Assembly: GCA_016219985.1 (NCBI GenBank)
Contig: JACRJO010000022.1
Span: 124,001-188,000, forward strand
Length of the DNA: 64,000 nucleotides
From: Sphingobacteriales bacterium
GTDB taxonomy: Bacteria > Bacteroidota > Bacteroidia > Chitinophagales > Chitinophagaceae
Reading direction: 5' to 3'
Within the stretch, counting starts at the first letter, position 1. Each line of letters opens with the position of its first letter. The notes beneath the pieces were generated by a model. It did no database searches. It worked only from the letters and a program-made list of their open reading frames with translations, and was not told the origin of the DNA. The position numbers and the translations under genes were made by a program. Below, in pieces: positions 60,945 to 64,000 of the stretch.

Positions 60945-63436
60945 CAGAACCCTTTTTTTCTGTTTAACGCAATGATATTGGCTAGCAGCCGGTACGCCCC
61001 CGGTACCCCGGCCGGCAATTCCCGGAAAAATACAATGCCCGTATAGGTAAACCATCCCTTCCCATACCGGGCTACCAGCAGGCTGCCGTCATCCGACTTC
61101 TCTCCCGGGTCCGCCATCCCGATCAGTTTTTCAAATTTACCGGATGTATCAGCCGCATGATAAATGCTCCGCTCCTGTTTCCAGCCCTTAAAATCATCCG
61201 CGGTGATCTTATTCGGAAAATTAAATACCGGGTGTTCCGGCTTTAATAAAGTGACCGCTGCTTTTTCATCCGTTACCCTCGCCCGGGTGATCGTGAAGGG
61301 GTAAGGACCGATCTTGGCCAGTACCGGGCCGATCTGGTTGCTGGTATTGTACTGCACCACCAGGTTTCCGCCCTCGTTCACATACTTCATCAGCCGGTCA
61401 AAATGTTTATTCATCCAGTCATGCGTATTGTAGGCCCTTATCCCGGTCAGGATCGCATCAAACTGGGTGAGGTTGTTTTTGGATAATTCTTTATCTCCCA
61501 GGATCGTCACTTCATATCCCATCTGTTCGAGCGCTTCCGGGACCTTGTCCCCGGCGCCGGTAATATAGCCAATCTTCCTGCCGGATATTTTCAGATCGAT
61601 CTGCACCGCATTCGCTTTCGCATCTTTAAAATAAACAATCGCCGGCACATGGTCATACCGGATCAGTTTTCGCTCCCCGGCATAAACCAGTTTATTATTT
61701 TTGCTGATGCTGACAGAAATAGTATCGGCAATGGATAAATTTTTTGTCCGCGGTACCAGGTTGTATGAAGCTGCATTGCTGCGATTGGCAGGCCAGGGGT
61801 TATACGTAAATTCCCTCCTTTCCGCAAACCAGTTCCCCGGATAATTCAGTTTCACCTGATATTCACCCGTATCCCGGCGGAGGTTGGTGCTGAAATGCAG
61901 CAGCGCTTTCGTCACCGAATCATTGATGGAAATATTATTGGCAGCATCAAACTCAAACTCAGCAGGCGGCAGGACCACGAGAGGCCAGTACAATTCCCCT
62001 TTCACCGGGTCGGTAAACTTATATTGAACCGGCCGTACAAAGGAAAAAGCTTGCCCGAAGATCTTTACCCGGATAAGGGCCTGGTATGCCGCACCGGCAC
62101 CCCCCTGACCGATCTTTTGCTGATCGCTTACGGTAAAATAACCTTCTTCCATTTTTTCTGCCAGCCAGTAAGGCTGGGTAATGGGCTTCTCTGCCGGGAC
62201 AAACACCGTTTTCTGGAAACCCGTATTCCGGTTTTTTTCCAGTGTCTTATTGAGAACGGAATCAAACGCATCCAGTTGCACGCTTTCAAGCCGGGCATCT
62301 GTTCCCAGCCGGTTATTAAAACTGAAACTGACCCGCAGGGAATCGGTTTGCACCGCGAATTGCTCAGCAGTTGTTACATCGAGGAACAGGCCGCTGCACT
62401 GGGCAACCAGCTGCTGTACCTCGGCCAGCTTTTGTGTTTTCCAGTAACCATCGGGTAATCGGTTCATTACCTGGTACAACTGTACCAGTCCCGGTACGGA
62501 TCTTTCAGGGTGCAACAGGTCGAAGCGGCTGATCATACTGTCAAGCAAAACGCTGACAGTTTCCCCGCCGGGTACTCTTTTCCAGCCGGGGTCAATCCCT
62601 TCGAGAAGATCCGTGACCGGCTGGTCCCCTTTGGTTGCTTTGAAGTATTCCCAGGATTCGCCGCGGGTGGCCGGTACACCAAAGCCCTGGCTTTTGTGCT
62701 GGCTGCGGCTTTCGGCGGCGATCTCGCCATAACTTTTCCCGAGCAGGGGATTGTAACCGCCCACATCCACTTTATACTGGTCTTCCCTTGTCGTGTTGGT
62801 GCCGCCAAAGTTGAACGTATTCCACAATACTCTTTTGACCTGCCATACGGAAACATATTTCAATTGTTCCGGGAAGCGTTGGGGATCGGCAGCAGCGGCA
62901 AAAGCTTCATTCGCCAGGATGGCTGAAGCCGTATGATGCCCGTGTCCGCCTTCCCCGGTTGTCGGGAATCTTGTTACAATGATATCCGGCTGGAATTTCC
63001 GGATCACCCAAACCACATCAGCCAGTATTTTCTCTTTATCCCATTTGGTAAAAGTCTCTTCCGGATTTTTCGAATACCCAAAATCGTAAGCCCGGGTAAA
63101 GAATTGTTCGCCCCCGTCAGTACGGCGGGCTGCCAGTAATTCCTGGGTGCGGAGCAACCCCAGTTCAATGCCCTGCTCCTCCCCGATCAGGTTCTGACCA
63201 CCATCCCCTCTTGTCATGGAGAGATATCCTGTCCGGTAAAGCTTATCCTTCGATAAATAGGTAATCAGGCGGGTATTCTCATCATCAGGATGTGCAGCCA
63301 CATACAATACCGCGCCCAGTACTTTCAGTTTCAGCAGGGCCTGGTACATTTCCGCTGAGGTCCAGTTTTGAGGAGCCTGCGCCCCCACCGTTAATAACCG
63401 GCCGGCCGCCAGGAATAAGAAAAACAATTTTTTCAT
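60944..63436 (-). CDS. Exported PIG-L family deacetylase with a large C-terminal region
   Basis: 830 residues. Signal peptide ending near VGAQ. The PIG-L zinc site is AAHPDDE (His49, Asp51, Asp52) plus GHGHH (165-168). The family removes acetyl groups from N-acetylglucosamine-containing or related compounds. Residues about 350-610 are beta-rich. The last 200 (IGYITGAGDKVPEALEQMGY to GKGWFTYTGIVFFRELPAG) look like a GATase1/ThuA-like fold. Most PIG-L enzymes are about 230-300 residues, so this is a multi-domain exported form. First gene of the symporter operon. Confidence 0.88.
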   Translation of the reverse strand: MKKLFFLFLAAGRLLTVGAQAPQNWTSAEMYQALLKLKVLGAVLYVAAHPDDENTRLITYLSKDKLYRTGYLSMTRGDGGQNLIGEEQGIELGLLRTQELLAARRTDGGEQFFTRAYDFGYSKNPEETFTKWDKEKILADVVWVIRKFQPDIIVTRFPTTGEGGHGHHTASAILANEAFAAAADPQRFPEQLKYVSVWQVKRVLWNTFNFGGTNTTREDQYKVDVGGYNPLLGKSYGEIAAESRSQHKSQGFGVPATRGESWEYFKATKGDQPVTDLLEGIDPGWKRVPGGETVSVLLDSMISRFDLLHPERSVPGLVQLYQVMNRLPDGYWKTQKLAEVQQLVAQCSGLFLDVTTAEQFAVQTDSLRVSFSFNNRLGTDARLESVQLDAFDSVLNKTLEKNRNTGFQKTVFVPAEKPITQPYWLAEKMEEGYFTVSDQQKIGQGGAGAAYQALIRVKIFGQAFSFVRPVQYKFTDPVKGELYWPLVVLPPAEFEFDAANNISINDSVTKALLHFSTNLRRDTGEYQVKLNYPGNWFAERREFTYNPWPANRSNAASYNLVPRTKNLSIADTISVSISKNNKLVYAGERKLIRYDHVPAIVYFKDAKANAVQIDLKISGRKIGYITGAGDKVPEALEQMGYEVTILGDKELSKNNLTQFDAILTGIRAYNTHDWMNKHFDRLMKYVNEGGNLVVQYNTSNQIGPVLAKIGPYPFTITRARVTDEKAAVTLLKPEHPVFNFPNKITADDFKGWKQERSIYHAADTSGKFEKLIGMADPGEKSDDGSLLVARYGKGWFTYTGIVFFRELPAGVPGAYRLLANIIALNRKKGF

Positions 63437-63724
63437 CCGGGAATATTATTCAGCGAATATATCGGAAAGTCAGCAAGCCGGGAAGCCGGATAGTCCGGAA
63501 GTTCAAAAGAAGGGATGAACGGAAGGGAGGGGCAGGCAAATCAGCCCTGCCCCAAATATTCTGTTAAAAAACCGGGAAGTTCCGATACAGGATAAGAATC
63601 AGTTAATTCACCTGTATCATTCTTCCCGGAGATTAAAGCTTTAGTTGGCAGTTGTCAGTTATCAGCCTGCCTGTCCGGCCCGCTTCGCCGCGAGGCGAGT
63701 AGGCAGGTTGTCAGTGGGAGCGTA
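63437..63724. other. Intergenic region with hairpin, array and palindrome, 288 nt
   Basis: Contains an 8-bp hairpin (63529-63536 with 63546-63553) without a clear T tail, then heptads and a palindrome (63643-63707). No gene seen. Confidence 0.5.
63643..63707. repeat. Heptanucleotide units plus GC-rich palindromic repeat, copy 4
   Basis: Three AGTTGTC-type 7-nt units (63643-63663), then the full palindrome (63666-63707) with outer stem CCTGCCT/AGGCAGG and inner stem CTTCGCC/GGCGAG, then GTTGTCAG. This is the best-preserved copy. Confidence 0.85.
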
Positions 63725-64000
63725 TCATTTCTTATCATCAGTTTCGTCTTTTATCTTTTTTCCCAGTTTCTCCAGCAACTGTAAACCCAGCAACCCGCTG
63801 ATGCCTCCATTGGCACTGTCTCCATTCCCGCCGATCAGCACATCCGGCATGATCTTTACTTTTTCCGCAGCAATGGATTCGATCACTTTCAGCTGGGTAA
63901 AATTATCGCCACCCATGGCTTCCACGGAAAGCTTGTACGATTCCGCATTGGATTTACCAATGGCCAGTATTTTCTCCGCCTCCGCATTACCGGTGAGGGA
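63725..64000 (-). CDS. Flotillin-like (SPFH) protein, C-terminal part (runs off the window)
   Basis: The frame is open from the window edge to the stop at 63725, giving the last 91 residues. NAEAEKILAIGKSNAESYKL and FTQLKVIESIAAEKVKI, then MPDVLIGG, are the C-terminal coiled-coil region of bacterial flotillins. It ends in a Gly-rich and charged tail. Flotillins scaffold membrane microdomains. The N-terminal SPFH domain is outside the window. Confidence 0.85.
   Translation of the reverse strand, partial: SLTGNAEAEKILAIGKSNAESYKLSVEAMGGDNFTQLKVIESIAAEKVKIMPDVLIGGNGDSANGGISGLLGLQLLEKLGKKIKDETDDKK

Noticed and set aside
63529..63553. Hairpin as a terminator
   Set aside because: Good stem but no T run on either strand and no gene ending close to it.
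63292..63567. 91-codon plus-strand ORF near the PIG-L start
   Set aside because: Lies mostly opposite the signal peptide and zinc site of the PIG-L gene and has no domain.

Overview
The window reads as chromosomal DNA of a Bacteroidota bacterium, most likely family Chitinophagaceae. The signs are: secreted proteins ending in type IX secretion (T9SS) type A sorting domains; many short lipoproteins; CarboxypepD-like, TonB-C, DUF2490, DUF4846, DUF5916, DUF1611 and DUF6580 families; promoters of the TTTG/TAnnTTTG type; and weak Shine-Dalgarno sites. I see no rRNA, tRNA, CRISPR array, phage module or complete insertion sequence. Family assignments come from reading motifs, not from a database search.

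Layout. 1-8.6 kb: a truncated FAD-linked oxidase, an L,D-transpeptidase, a Na/Pi cotransporter, a cardiolipin synthase-like phospholipase D, a membrane hydrolase and two small exported proteins. 8.7-12.2 kb: a giant T9SS cargo protein. 12.5-16.2 kb: START-domain protein, YafY/WYL regulator with a DinB protein, a GyrI-like protein, and a stand-alone degenerate HATPase with an unusual leader. 16.4-24.2 kb: DUF5916 outer-membrane protein, a lipoprotein/radical-SAM pair, and a P-type cation ATPase. 24.3-30.7 kb: MORN protein, an unknown exported protein, and an overlapping operon DUF2490 - DUF1611 P-loop - ABC membrane domain without ATPase. 30.9-40.6 kb: hybrid histidine kinase, M1 peptidase, small exported proteins, a pseudo-histidine kinase, a methyltransferase and an esterase-like protein. 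40.7-43.3 kb: an accessory stretch with a 2-TM protein, a T9SS-domain remnant, a frameshifted lipoprotein gene and dense repeats. 43.3-52.4 kb: housekeeping genes (acyl-CoA carboxylase beta, RNase HI, mannose-6-P isomerase, YraN, YkgJ, XerD). 52.4-57.8 kb: a cell-surface signalling cluster (Zn-ribbon/CarboxypepD protein, SusC-like/VWA chimera, ECF sigma factor, anti-sigma-like TonB-C protein). 57.8-64 kb: DUF2911-TPR protein, an overlapping operon PIG-L deacetylase - two microproteins - Na+/solute symporter, and the C-terminus of a flotillin.

The strongest unexplained signal is intergenic. At least twelve short degenerate tandem arrays, all with a period of exactly 7 nt, are scattered through the window. 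Most start at or just after a stop codon, and several adjoin a GC-rich palindrome of about 40 nt that recurs four times. They resemble in style the heptanucleotide repeats known from cyanobacteria. I do not know of a described counterpart in Bacteroidota. Other points for follow-up are the lipoprotein/radical-SAM pair, the DUF1611/ATPase-less ABC operon, the sigma/VWA/TonB cluster, the microprotein-bearing symporter operon and two decayed genes in the 41-42 kb repeat zone.
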